Positions 26,803 through 35,686 are shown, counted from the stretch's first letter. The stretch: 64,000 bases of DNA from Clostridioides difficile ATCC 9689 = DSM 1296 (GCF_001077535.1 NZ_CP011968.1:1426001-1490000); one strand, 5' to 3'. Notes: a model not told the origin generated them from the sequence alone. Numbers and translations are program-made.

Positions 26803-28701
26803 ATGGATAGTCTATTATACGTAATAGAGAAAGATAAACACACTAATGAAGAATTAAGAGAAATCCTAAAAAGCAATAAAAATATAAGATTTGTTTCCTT
26901 AATGGGGGTTGATTTAGGAGGAAATGCAACAGATGAAAAGATTCCTGTAGAATTATTTTTGGAGGATATAGATAAATTTTTGGAATCAGCTATACAGACT
27001 GATGGTTCAAGTGTTGAGCTTTATAATATAGCTACATTAAATAATGCGAAAGTAGATTTAATGCCAGATAAAAGTTGTCATTGGTATGTAGATTACAATA
27101 TGGAATATATAGACGAAGAAGTAGGTCTACCTGTTGGAACATTAAAGATACCTGCATTTTTAATACATGATAATAAAAAAGTATGTTCTAGAGGAGTACT
27201 TCAAAAAGCAGATAAGTACTTTAAAAAGTCAATGTATGAAATATTTAGAGAATATCCACATGTAATAAATAACATAGGAATAGATTCAGTAGATGATATA
27301 GAGGAAATAATGTTAACAGCAGCTACAGAACTTGAGTTCTGGGTTAATACTCCTGAGGATAAAGCTGACTTAGAGAAATTATATGTATCACAAAGCCTAA
27401 AAGAGCAATACTGGAAAAGAACTCATGGTATTATAAGAACTTGTTTAGAGAAAAGTTTAATTATACTTCAAAAGCTAGGTGTAAACCCTGAAATGGCTCA
27501 CAAAGAGGTCGGAGGAATACAAAGTTCTATTAGTATAGATGGAAGAACAAACCATGCTATGGAGCAATTAGAGGTTTCTTGGAAGTTTTCTACACCATTA
27601 CAAGCAGCAGACAATGAATTATTAGTAAGAGATGTTATAGAGGATGTATTTACATCACATGGACTAGAAGTTACATTTAAAGCAAAACCAATTCATGGAG
27701 TAGCAGGAAGTGGTGGACATACACATGTAGGAGTAAGTGCGAAGTTAAAGGATGGAAGTATAAAAAATCTATTTGCTCCAAAAGATTTAAAAGAAGATTA
27801 TCTAAGTGAACTAGGATATGGGGCTCTTATGGGACTTCTTTACAATTATGAAGTATTAAACCCAATTGTAACAGCTTCTAATGATGGATTTAATAGATTA
27901 GTTCCTGGATTTGAAGCTCCTGTATGCATAGTTACATCTTTAGGGCATAGTTATGAGATTCCATCAAGAAATAGGTCAGTGCTTGTTGGATTAATAAGAG
28001 ATATGAAAAATCCAAAGACTGTAAGATTTGAATTAAGGTCACCAAGCCCTCTATCTAACACGTATTTAGTAATAGCAGGATGTTATCAAACAATGTTGGA
28101 TGGTATAAAAGCAGCAGCTAAGAGTGGTCTTAGTACAAAAGAACTTGAAAAAGAGTTATCTAAAAATGTAGGTGAAGAAAGTTTCTATTTAGAAAAAGAT
28201 AGAGCATATAGAGATGAAAATGATGTATTTGAACATTATAGTTTGGAAGAAAGAAATGCAAGATTTGGAATACCACCAGCTACAGTTTATGAAAATATGA
28301 AAAACTTAGAAATATATGCTTCAAAATTAAAATCTTTAAAACAAGGTGATGTATTTACTGATAGTATAATAGAATCATTTAAGATTGGAGCTATAGATAA
28401 GTGGCAAAAGAAATTAAAAACTAGAATAATAGAGGCTGGGATTCAAAAAATAAGAAGTATTGTCAAGATACACACAAAAGAAAATATGGATGCGCTTGAT
28501 GAGGTAGTTTGGAACTCAATATCGGATTTAAAGTTCAATATTATGAAGGATACTTTAACTAGAGAATCACTATTCACTAGAGTGAGAGAAGCTATAGAAA
28601 ATAAGGATTACCAGACTGCTTCAGATTTACAAATAGAATTAAAGAGAAGTATGGAAGAAATACAACAACTGTATATGCAGTACAAGAAAAATATATACTA
28701 A
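26803..28701 (+). CDS. glnA: Glutamine synthetase, 632-residue form
   Basis: ATP-dependent ligation of ammonia to glutamate. Visible glutamine-synthetase motifs: beta-Grasp N-domain, TELEFW (metal ligands), KEVGGIQSSI, KPIHGVAGSGGHTHVG (ATP/ammonium site), and PKTVRFELRSPSPLSN with the glutamate-binding Arg. About 130 C-terminal residues after the catalytic domain are largely helical and charged (for example TASDLQIELKRSMEEIQQLY). That makes it longer than type I enzymes (about 440-470) but shorter than type III (about 700). No adenylylation-type regulator is adjacent. SD GGGAG-type 9 bases before ATG. Confidence 0.88.
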   Translation: MDSLLYVIEKDKHTNEELREILKSNKNIRFVSLMGVDLGGNATDEKIPVELFLEDIDKFLESAIQTDGSSVELYNIATLNNAKVDLMPDKSCHWYVDYNMEYIDEEVGLPVGTLKIPAFLIHDNKKVCSRGVLQKADKYFKKSMYEIFREYPHVINNIGIDSVDDIEEIMLTAATELEFWVNTPEDKADLEKLYVSQSLKEQYWKRTHGIIRTCLEKSLIILQKLGVNPEMAHKEVGGIQSSISIDGRTNHAMEQLEVSWKFSTPLQAADNELLVRDVIEDVFTSHGLEVTFKAKPIHGVAGSGGHTHVGVSAKLKDGSIKNLFAPKDLKEDYLSELGYGALMGLLYNYEVLNPIVTASNDGFNRLVPGFEAPVCIVTSLGHSYEIPSRNRSVLVGLIRDMKNPKTVRFELRSPSPLSNTYLVIAGCYQTMLDGIKAAAKSGLSTKELEKELSKNVGEESFYLEKDRAYRDENDVFEHYSLEERNARFGIPPATVYENMKNLEIYASKLKSLKQGDVFTDSIIESFKIGAIDKWQKKLKTRIIEAGIQKIRSIVKIHTKENMDALDEVVWNSISDLKFNIMKDTLTRESLFTRVREAIENKDYQTASDLQIELKRSMEEIQQLYMQYKKNIY

Positions 28702-28726
28702 TATAACAATTTGATTTTGATATGAT

Positions 28727-28800
28727 AAAGGCAATCAAGTATTATTAAACACTATGAGTAAATTCTCAAGTGTAAAAGCATACTTGATTGCCTTTAATTT
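28727..28800 (+). terminator. Terminator of glutamine synthetase gene
   Basis: A 16-base stem (28727-28742 with 28780-28795). Its 37-base loop contains a second stem, ACACT pairing with AGTGT. T-rich end. Confidence 0.75.
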
Positions 28801-28828
28801 TATGTTTGAAATTTTTTAATAGTACAAT

Positions 28829-29959
28829 TTAACTGTAATGATTATCTATTAATTCTGATATATAATCAGCAATTTTCTCTGGATGAATGACTGTTTTAAA
28901 TTCTTTTAAATTTTTTTTCATAAAGTTTATTATAGAATCAAATTCATTTGATACTAATTTATAAAATATGTTTTTAAGGTCTAGGTCATCACTATAAATC
29001 ATGCCAAGACCCTTATCTATTATAAATTTAGCGTTTTCAATTTCTTGTCCAACTTTTGGCATTTTTACGAGTACTGGAGTTTGTGATTGAATAGCTTCAA
29101 ATATAGTTGCTCCTCCAGGCTTAGTTAGCATTAGGTCACATTCTCTTATTAGATTATACATGTCGTTTACAAATCCAAGTACTTTAATATTTTTTAGAGG
29201 TTTTTTATGAGTTAGATTGTCATATAATTTTTTGTTTTTACCAGTAACTATTGTAATTTCTATAGAATTACTATGTTCTTCAATAAATTCATCTATCCAA
29301 TGCATAAAATCCTCATCTATATCAAATAGACCTCTTCCTCCACCTAGAAGTAATAGTCTATATTTATCACAACATAGTTCTTTACTTTCAATTTGAAATC
29401 TCTTATCAACAGGAACTCCAGTAACCTTTATGGAGTCAGGATTTATTCCTTTCTGAAAAAATCTATTTTTTATTTCAGGAGAAGGAACAAAATACAAATC
29501 TGTATTTTCAAAAACCCATTCCATACTATCTACAACATCTGTTATAACTGTAAGTGTAGGTATATTTATATCAGGATTTTTTATCTTAAAGTTATTTACA
29601 CAAGCAGCAGCTAGTGGAAATGTAGAGATAATCAAATCTGGATTTATATCAGCAATATACTCAGAAAGTTTAGGTGTATATAATTTATGAGATAAATCAT
29701 GTCTTGAATCAAACGATTTCTTAAAGTAATAATAGTAATTATATAATCCAGGAGTATATTTTGTATTGTTTTCATAAAGTTTTACCATAGGCTTATTCAT
29801 CATGGGAATACTTGCATTTATAAAGTTTTGTATAACAACATTATAGTTACTATATTTTTCAATAATACATTCTTTGACTGCTTTTGCAGCACTTATATGT
29901 CCAGCACCAAATTGAGCAGTTAGGATTAATATTGTTTTATCATCTTTCATTTTAGCCAA
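28829..29959 (-). CDS. MGDG synthase/UgtP-like glycosyltransferase (GT28)
   Basis: 376-residue glycosyltransferase of the UgtP/MGD1 type, which transfers glucose or galactose from a UDP-sugar to diacylglycerol, making glycolipids and, in Bacillus, the lipoteichoic-acid anchor. The N-terminal domain opens with ILTAQFGAGHISAAKAV (the characteristic GxGH). The C-terminal domain has LLLGGGRG and LTKPGGATIFEAI for the UDP-sugar, with the GGxT loop. There are no membrane helices; family members are peripheral. Start may be TTG 29959 or the ATG nine bases on; the SD GTGGTGA favours TTG. It diverges from the padR operon. Confidence 0.88.
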   Translation of the reverse strand: MAKMKDDKTILILTAQFGAGHISAAKAVKECIIEKYSNYNVVIQNFINASIPMMNKPMVKLYENNTKYTPGLYNYYYYFKKSFDSRHDLSHKLYTPKLSEYIADINPDLIISTFPLAAACVNNFKIKNPDINIPTLTVITDVVDSMEWVFENTDLYFVPSPEIKNRFFQKGINPDSIKVTGVPVDKRFQIESKELCCDKYRLLLLGGGRGLFDIDEDFMHWIDEFIEEHSNSIEITIVTGKNKKLYDNLTHKKPLKNIKVLGFVNDMYNLIRECDLMLTKPGGATIFEAIQSQTPVLVKMPKVGQEIENAKFIIDKGLGMIYSDDLDLKNIFYKLVSNEFDSIINFMKKNLKEFKTVIHPEKIADYISELIDNHYS

Positions 29960-30047
29960 TTTATCACCACTTTCATAAAATATATCTGATTAGAGTATTA
30001 TACATTTATAGAAGGATTTAATCAACAAGAATATTTAAAAATAACTA

Positions 30048-30076
30048 TTGTGCAGAACATAGTACTGTGTTATTAT
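30048..30076 (+). promoter_or_regulatory. Predicted padR promoter with operator dyad in the spacer
   Basis: TTGTGC (30048-30053), 17 bases, TATTAT (30071-30076). The spacer contains ACATAGTACTGTGT (30057-30070), identical to its own reverse complement except at one symmetric pair. It is the twin of the uppP promoter at 18404-18432. Confidence 0.7.
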
Positions 30077-30095
30077 GAGGATATAAGAAGTTTTA

Positions 30096-30126
30096 ACATA
30101 GTACCTTGTAAAACACAATACTGTGT
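30096..30126 (+). promoter_or_regulatory. Two further PadR-type operator copies
   Basis: ACATAGTACCTTGT (30096-30109) and ACACAATACTGTGT (30113-30126) repeat the dyad of the padR promoter spacer. They lie in the padR leader just before the SD. Consensus of all copies: ACAYARTACYNTGT. Confidence 0.6.
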
Positions 30127-30148
30127 ATTTAAAGAAAGGATGGAGTAT

Positions 30149-30481
30149 ATGAACACACAATTTAGAAAGGGTGTTTTAGAAATTTGTGTACTTGCTCTCA
30201 TATCTAAGAAAGATATGTATGGATATGAGATAGTACATAACATCTCTAAAGTAATAGATGTAAATGAAGGAACAATATATCCTATTCTAAGAAGACTTAC
30301 AAAAGATTTGTATTTCGAAACATATATACTAGAATCTAATGAAGGTCCTGCTAGAAAATACTATAGAATAACTTCACTAGGAAAAGAGAATTTATCCAAT
30401 CTGATGGAAGAGTGGAGAGAATTTGTAAAGGCTGTTGAGATTTTAATAAGTGAAGATGAGGGAGGTAATGAACTTGAATAA
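30149..30481 (+). CDS. PadR family transcriptional regulator
   Basis: Winged-helix PadR regulator of 110 residues: RKGVLEICVLALISKKDMYGYEI forms the first helices, EGTIYPILRRLTKD the recognition region, and GPARKYYRITSLGKENL the wing. This is the short, PadR-s2 form without a separate ligand domain. It heads an operon with DUF1700 and DUF4097 proteins, a combination often tied to envelope or antimicrobial-peptide stress. A longer open frame reaches 30050, but ATG 30149 has the SD and the upstream part contains the operators. Three dyads upstream suggest autoregulation. Confidence 0.9.
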   Translation: MNTQFRKGVLEICVLALISKKDMYGYEIVHNISKVIDVNEGTIYPILRRLTKDLYFETYILESNEGPARKYYRITSLGKENLSNLMEEWREFVKAVEILISEDEGGNELE

Positions 30482-31550
30482 AACTGAGTTTCTTGAAATT
30501 TTAAAGGATTATCTAAAAAAAGATTTTTCTGAGAGCGAAGTTAATGATATATTGAGAGATTATGAAGAGTATTTCGTAGATGGTCTTATAGAGGGAAAGA
30601 GTGATATGGAGATAATAGCATCACTTGGCTCACCAAAATCTATAGCAAAAGAACTTATCTTACAAACTAAAGAAAAAAATATTGAAGAGGAAAAAATAAT
30701 AAATACAGATGTTTTGAATGATAAGTTTAGTAAATTTAAATCAGATATGAAAAAAGGTTACTCTATCTTAAAAGATGAAGCAAAAGAAAAGTATAGTAAA
30801 TCAAAAGAAAATATAGATGGAAAAATAATGAATACAGACATATTAAATGGTAAATTTAGTAGATTTAAATCAAATGTAAAAAAGGATTACTCTATCTTGA
30901 AAGATGAAGCTAAGGAAAAGTACAATAAATCAAAAGAAAATATAAATGATAAACTTACACCAAGTATAGAAGAAGGCGTAGGAGGATTATCCAGACAAGT
31001 TATAAAGGGGTTATTAGTAGTGTTATCTTTATTTCTAATTGTTCCAGCATTTGCGTTTGTATGTGCTATTGTATCTGCTACTATTGCATTAGTATGCTCA
31101 TTAATTGCTTTTGTTATATTAATTCCATTTGTGATTAAATTTATAGCAATGGTTCCAGATGTTATGATGTTTTGTATTTTCGCAACCATAGCATTTGTAG
31201 GGCTTGAGATACTTGCATGGCAAATTTTATTATTTGCCATAAAACTAGGTAAACAATTACTAAATAATTATATACATTGGATAAAGAGAAAAAATATTTA
31301 TATAAAGGCAAATGAAAAGATGGAAAAAAGAAAAAAAGCTACTTTAAATGATGAAGATTTGAATAAAGACATTAATGAAGATTTGAATAAAGACATTAAT
31401 GAAGATTCATATAATAATGATTACTACAATAGAGAAGAAGAAAGCATAAAAGAAACTGATGAATATAATGATGATAGTATAAATTTTGAGGCGATATATA
31501 AGGACCTTGAAGATATAGAAAATAAGAAAGGAGAAGATAAACATGAATAA
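30468..31550 (+). CDS. DUF1700 (HAAS-domain) membrane protein with internal repeats
   Basis: Starts with a DUF1700/HAAS signalling domain (LNKTEFLEILKDYLKKDF and SLGSPKSIAKELI, residues about 3-70). Two near-identical segments of about 44 residues follow, each containing KFSxFKS and YSILKDEAKEKY. Then come three or four membrane helices (about 175-260) and an acidic tail with a perfect DLNKDINE tandem repeat. Such proteins are encoded with PadR and DUF4097 partners and are thought to sense or transmit envelope stress; the mechanism is not established. Start is ATG 30468, or TTG 30474, which is better spaced from GGGAGG. It overlaps the padR end. Confidence 0.82.
   Translation: MNLNKTEFLEILKDYLKKDFSESEVNDILRDYEEYFVDGLIEGKSDMEIIASLGSPKSIAKELILQTKEKNIEEEKIINTDVLNDKFSKFKSDMKKGYSILKDEAKEKYSKSKENIDGKIMNTDILNGKFSRFKSNVKKDYSILKDEAKEKYNKSKENINDKLTPSIEEGVGGLSRQVIKGLLVVLSLFLIVPAFAFVCAIVSATIALVCSLIAFVILIPFVIKFIAMVPDVMMFCIFATIAFVGLEILAWQILLFAIKLGKQLLNNYIHWIKRKNIYIKANEKMEKRKKATLNDEDLNKDINEDLNKDINEDSYNNDYYNREEESIKETDEYNDDSINFEAIYKDLEDIENKKGEDKHE
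30699..30955 (+). repeat. Tandem duplication inside the DUF1700 gene
   Basis: Two diverged copies of about 130 bases encode the KFSxFKS...KEKYxKSKENI units. The DNA copies differ at scattered positions, so the duplication is not recent. Confidence 0.75.
31356..31403 (+). repeat. Perfect 24-base tandem repeat
   Basis: Two identical 24-base units encode DLNKDINE twice near the C-terminus of the DUF1700 protein. Perfect identity suggests a recent or unstable in-frame repeat. Confidence 0.85.
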
Positions 31551-32613
31551 AAAACTTGCTATATTTGCTGCAGTTTTATTGGTAATAGGTATAATAGGGA
31601 CAACATGGTCAGGGATTTTAGTTATGCCAAGCCTAATAAACTTTGGTTTAGAAAAGGAAGCTGAATTTAAAAAAGAAAATAAACTTTATCAAGAAAAAGT
31701 AAATATTGACAAGTTAGATATAGCTGTTGACAATATAAACGTTACAATAAAGAAAAGTTCAAGTGAAGATGTGCGTGTAACAACAAGAGGAAATAATGAG
31801 TTTTACAAATACAATGTAACTTTAAAAGATAAGACTTTAGTTGTAAAAGGTGAAAGAAAATATGAAAATAAAATTAAAAAGATTAAAAATTTCGACCAAT
31901 TATTAAATACATCTATAAATAGTATGTTTTCACATGATTATAGAGAAATTATAATATATGTACCAAATAATGTAGACATAAATGCATCAAGTATAAGCTC
32001 ACACTTATTTGTATACGATAATGTAGCTTCAAATACTATAACATATAAAACTTCTTATGGAGGTTTTAGTAGAGCTATAACAGAGAACAAAGTAAATAGA
32101 TTAGAAAACCTAAACTTAATATCTAATAACAATCTTCACTTGTCAACAAAATCAATTTTAGGCGTTAAAAATGTAAACATAGAATCAGAGTCATTGTATA
32201 TATCTTCAGAGAATGAAGATGTATTTATCAATAATATAGAAGAGTATATACCTGAAAATGTAAATATAAAAGAGAAAATAGGTAGAAATTCAAATTATGA
32301 AAGTGAATTTTACTTGTACTCTGATATGCCAATTGCTAAGTTCCTGGACATAGAAGTTCCAAATTCTAAGGTAAGACTTGATATACCAGTAAATAAGTAT
32401 AAATTTAATTGTGATATAAAGTCAAAAGAAGCAATTGAAGAATTTAATAATGATGAAGAATATGACAATGATTCATATGACTATGAACATGATGAAGAAC
32501 ATAGCAACAAGTATAGAAATACGAGGGAAATAAAAGGGCTTTTGAATAAAAATCTGTCGAATTTAGAGAAAGAATATACTATAAAAATAAATTCAAATAG
32601 CTTAGAATTGTAA
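31543..32613 (+). CDS. DUF4097-family protein, membrane-anchored
   Basis: 356 residues with one N-terminal membrane helix (about 5-27). It is followed by the repetitive beta-strand DUF4097 fold (IDKLDIAVDNINVTIKKSSSEDVRV; later VNIESESLYISSENEDVFINN), an adhesin-like beta-solenoid. A short acidic Asp/Tyr/His-rich stretch (about 297-320) precedes a SHOCT-like basic C-terminus. It overlaps the DUF1700 gene by 8 bases and so is translationally coupled. Role inferred: a structural or sensory partner in the envelope-response operon. Exact function unknown. Confidence 0.82.
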   Translation: MNKKLAIFAAVLLVIGIIGTTWSGILVMPSLINFGLEKEAEFKKENKLYQEKVNIDKLDIAVDNINVTIKKSSSEDVRVTTRGNNEFYKYNVTLKDKTLVVKGERKYENKIKKIKNFDQLLNTSINSMFSHDYREIIIYVPNNVDINASSISSHLFVYDNVASNTITYKTSYGGFSRAITENKVNRLENLNLISNNNLHLSTKSILGVKNVNIESESLYISSENEDVFINNIEEYIPENVNIKEKIGRNSNYESEFYLYSDMPIAKFLDIEVPNSKVRLDIPVNKYKFNCDIKSKEAIEEFNNDEEYDNDSYDYEHDEEHSNKYRNTREIKGLLNKNLSNLEKEYTIKINSNSLEL

Positions 32614-32714
32614 ATAATTTACTATAATAATTTATAAATTGATTTAAAAGTATAAAAATATAATCTATACTATGGTATAATAAGTATCGAAAGAGAATTA
32701 GGAGAGGGATACTT

Positions 32715-33251
32715 ATGAATAAAATAGCAGTAAGTTTTTTAATAATTGCTACTACTTTATTGAGTACGGCATGTATGGATTATAGCATCAGTGCAGTTGA
32801 GCTAGTTGATTCTAAAGAATCAGCAGTTGTAAAGAAGGATGAAGATGCAAAAGAAGAAACAACTAGTAAAATGATTAATTCTAAAAAAACTACTAAAATA
32901 CCTATAGAGATAATTTCAAAGGATGAGAAAATAGTAAAGTACTTACAGATTGATGAAGAAAGTTCACTTAAGGATAAACTGCGATTAATCTTAGATACAT
33001 TATCAAATGAGTATTTTAATGGTTTAGACATGGAAGTAGAAGTTAAGGAAAAAGATAATCTTGTTAAAATAAACTTGATAGAACCAGATAAAAAAAGTAG
33101 AGTTTCTTGGAAAGATGATTATTTGAATGAACAAAATATAATATATACTATAAATAATATTATTAAAAATGTCATCCAAGAAGAAGATAATAGCATTTGG
33201 ATTGAAGAAGTAGAGATATACTACAATGGAAAATTAATAGAATTAAGATAA
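32715..33251 (+). CDS. Lipoprotein with GerMN-like domain
   Basis: Predicted lipoprotein of 178 residues: signal peptide with lipobox LSTAC, so the mature N-terminus is C20. A charged low-complexity linker leads to a C-terminal domain (about 65-178) resembling the GerMN domain, with EVEVKEKDNLVKINLIE, ending VEIYYNGKLIELR. GerMN domains occur in spore-germination and cell-wall lipoproteins; the precise partner is unknown. SD TAGGAGAGG. It has its own leader and a terminator right after it. Confidence 0.7.
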   Translation: MNKIAVSFLIIATTLLSTACMDYSISAVELVDSKESAVVKKDEDAKEETTSKMINSKKTTKIPIEIISKDEKIVKYLQIDEESSLKDKLRLILDTLSNEYFNGLDMEVEVKEKDNLVKINLIEPDKKSRVSWKDDYLNEQNIIYTINNIIKNVIQEEDNSIWIEEVEIYYNGKLIELR

Positions 33252-33284
33252 AAAAAGATGTGTTTTTAACACATCTTTTTTTGT
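33250..33284 (+). terminator. Terminator of the GerMN-like lipoprotein gene
   Basis: AAAAAAGATGTG pairs with CACATCTTTTTT around a seven-base loop, starting at the stop codon. Confidence 0.85.
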
Positions 33285-33366
33285 TTTTTAATTCTTATAA
33301 AATCCTTATATTTATGATTTAGAATGATTCTTGTAAATAAGTTTGACAAAAGAAAGGATGAAAATT

Positions 33367-34074
33367 ATGAGTAATTATATTTTGCAGGTAAAAGGAGTTT
33401 CTAAAAAATTTAAGGAGCAGATGGCAGTTGATAACATTTCACTAGCAATTAAATCTAATTCTATATATGGATTATTAGGACCAAATGGAGCTGGGAAATC
33501 TACTTTATTAAAAATGATAACTGGGATTTTAAATCCAACTTCAGGAAAAATAATGTTTGAGGGACATAGATGGACTAGAAAGGATTTATCAAATATTGGT
33601 TCTCTTATTGAGTCTCCTGCTATATATGAGAATTTAACAGCACGAGAAAATTTAAAAGTTCATACTACTTTACTTGGTCTTCCTGACTCTCGCATTGAAG
33701 AAGTTTTAGAGACTGTAGATTTAAGAGATACCTTTAAAAAGCGTTCAGGTCAATTCTCTCTAGGCATGAAGCAACGCCTTGGTATTGCTATTGCATTATT
33801 AAATCACCCAAAACTTTTAATCTTAGATGAGCCTACAAATGGTCTTGACCCTATTGGTATTGAAGAACTTAGAGAATTGATTCGTTCTTTTCCAAAACAA
33901 GGAATTACAGTTATTTTATCAAGCCATATCTTGTCTGAAGTTGAACAAGTTGTAGATGAAATAGGAATAATTTCTAATGGAGTAATGGGTTATCAAGGAG
34001 AAGTATCAAAAGAACAAAACTTAGAAAAACTTTTTATGAAAGTTGTAGCTGAAAATAGAAAGAGAGGGGAGTAA
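33367..34074 (+). CDS. cprA: Lantibiotic-resistance ABC transporter ATPase CprA
   Basis: ATPase of 235 residues of the BcrA/LanF-type immunity transporters: Walker A GPNGAGKST, Q-loop region, signature SLGMKQRLGIA, Walker B LLILDEPTNGLDP, and H-loop SSHILSE. Together with the two permease genes that follow and the orphan sensor kinase CprK it matches the C. difficile cpr locus, which gives resistance to nisin-like lantibiotics and is controlled by a response regulator encoded elsewhere. A longer frame starts at 33343, but the SD AAAGGATG lies within it, so ATG 33367 is the start. Confidence 0.92.
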   Translation: MSNYILQVKGVSKKFKEQMAVDNISLAIKSNSIYGLLGPNGAGKSTLLKMITGILNPTSGKIMFEGHRWTRKDLSNIGSLIESPAIYENLTARENLKVHTTLLGLPDSRIEEVLETVDLRDTFKKRSGQFSLGMKQRLGIAIALLNHPKLLILDEPTNGLDPIGIEELRELIRSFPKQGITVILSSHILSEVEQVVDEIGIISNGVMGYQGEVSKEQNLEKLFMKVVAENRKRGE

Positions 34075-34075
34075 T

Positions 34076-34792
34076 ATGGAAAGATTTATTAGAGTGGAAT
34101 TTCAAAAGATGAAAGGAACTTTTGGAATGAAGTTGATATGGATAGTTCCAGTGTTTTGTATACTTTTGTGTGGACTAGGTGGAGGGCAAAATGCTGCTTT
34201 CAACTGGTGGTATACGACATTTCTTCCAGGAGCATTAACATTAATATCTTCTTTAATAGTATTAAAAGATGAAAAAAGTAAATATCGTGGTATTTTACCC
34301 TTGCCAATTGAAATGAAAGACGTTTGGACTGGAAAAATGATTTACTGTATTATTTGTTGTTTTATAGCATCAATTATTTCTGCAATAGGTGTAGTTTTTG
34401 TTGGGATAATCTATAAAGAAACTATTTCAATAGGTCAAAATATCATTGCAACTATATTAATTATTTTACTATTTATGTGGCAGATTCCTCTTTGTATGTT
34501 TTTAGCTTCAAAATTTGGTATATTTGTTACAGTTCTAATAAATATGTTCTTCACTATTGTTGGAGTTGCTGTTTTCTCAACTACAGAAATGTGGTATATG
34601 TTTCCATATTCGATTCCTTCAAGATTAATGGCTGTTGTATTGCATATTCTGCCAAATGGTCTTCCTGTACCAGAGGGAAGTGAATTTTTAAATAATGCTG
34701 TTATTTTGCCAGGAGTATTAATATCTATTGTTTTATTTGTATTATTTGCTTTAGCTACAAGGGTTTGGTTCAATAATAGAGAGGTGAAGTAA
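34076..34792 (+). CDS. cprB: Lantibiotic-resistance ABC permease CprB
   Basis: ABC-2/lantibiotic immunity permease of 238 residues with six predicted membrane helices (the first at about 17-35, the last at about 212-231). Starts one base after the cprA stop, with the SD GAGGGGAG inside cprA, so translation is coupled. With CprC it should form the membrane path for expelling lantibiotics from the membrane. The LanE/LanG-type identity rests on position, length and hydropathy rather than specific motifs. Confidence 0.9.
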   Translation: MERFIRVEFQKMKGTFGMKLIWIVPVFCILLCGLGGGQNAAFNWWYTTFLPGALTLISSLIVLKDEKSKYRGILPLPIEMKDVWTGKMIYCIICCFIASIISAIGVVFVGIIYKETISIGQNIIATILIILLFMWQIPLCMFLASKFGIFVTVLINMFFTIVGVAVFSTTEMWYMFPYSIPSRLMAVVLHILPNGLPVPEGSEFLNNAVILPGVLISIVLFVLFALATRVWFNNREVK

Positions 34793-34793
34793 T

Positions 34794-35552
34794 ATGAGAC
34801 AGTTAATAAGAATATTTTGTTCTGATTTAATAAAATTAAAGAGAAATTTTATAATACTAATGCACATTTGCATTGCTTTAATGGGGATGGGATTGTTTTT
34901 ATGGTATTATAAGGTTTCAGGAGCTGATAATATACTAAAGATAGTAGGATATTTACAAGTTATAGCAATAGCTTTTCCTTTATTGTCAGGTGTTGTGTGT
35001 TCAATGTTTGTTGAACAAGAATATTATGCAGGGAATTATAAACATATGTTAACAACATCTAATCCAAAATATCTTACTCTTATAAGTAAATATATAATCT
35101 TAGTATGTCTTGGTTTTGTAGCAACATTAGTGTCTGTATTAGGTTTTAAATTTGGTATATCTAAGGCTTACTTTACATCAAGCTTTTATATGATTTCAAT
35201 TCTAATTTTAATTGGGTGTAATTTATTTGAATACATATTACATTTATTCTTAAGTTTAAGGTTCGGAAAAGGAGCATCAATTGGAGTAGGTATAGTTGAA
35301 ATGTTACTTTCAGCATTATTATTAACTGGATTGGGTTCTGGTATTTGGCAGTATTTTCCTTGTGCATGGGGTGTTAGATTTATAACTATTTGGTCGTCTT
35401 TTTCAAGTTCTAAAACGGTTGAATATATAAAGGTTGAATCAATAAAAGCATATCAATCAACAGGTTTAATTTGTGGTTTTGTAACAATTTTAGCATTTGT
35501 AATTTTATGTATTTGGTTTTCTAAATGGGAAGGTAAAAAATCAGAAGAATAG
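34794..35552 (+). CDS. cprC: Lantibiotic-resistance ABC permease CprC
   Basis: Second ABC-2-type permease, 252 residues, six predicted helices, starting one base after cprB with SD GAGAGGTGA. Pairs with CprB and is energised by CprA. The N-terminal LIRIFCSDLIKLKRNFIILMH opening is typical of MutG/SpaG-type subunits, and SMFVEQEYYAGNYKHMLT is the conserved first cytoplasmic loop. It is the last gene of the transporter unit; the kinase gene follows after a promoter-containing gap. Confidence 0.9.
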   Translation: MRQLIRIFCSDLIKLKRNFIILMHICIALMGMGLFLWYYKVSGADNILKIVGYLQVIAIAFPLLSGVVCSMFVEQEYYAGNYKHMLTTSNPKYLTLISKYIILVCLGFVATLVSVLGFKFGISKAYFTSSFYMISILILIGCNLFEYILHLFLSLRFGKGASIGVGIVEMLLSALLLTGLGSGIWQYFPCAWGVRFITIWSSFSSSKTVEYIKVESIKAYQSTGLICGFVTILAFVILCIWFSKWEGKKSEE

Positions 35553-35560
35553 AGTAAAAA

Positions 35561-35592
35561 TTGACTGTTTATTTATATTATTATGTTAAAAT
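35561..35592 (+). promoter_or_regulatory. Possible cprK promoter
   Basis: A good -35 (TTGACT, 35561-35566) is followed at 17-19 bases by TGTTAAAAT, a weak -10. It suggests cprK can be transcribed apart from cprABC. Confidence 0.4.
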
Positions 35593-35686
35593 ATAACTTA
35601 GCAATAAAAAGATATAAAATAATCAAATAAAAAACTGGCTAGGTATTAATTATGAATTAATTAAACTATTGGAGGACAGGGTACAA

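Noticed and set aside
30699-31403. CRISPR array
   Set aside because: The repeats are in-frame coding repeats within the DUF1700 gene, without unique spacers. No CRISPR-like array was seen anywhere in the window.
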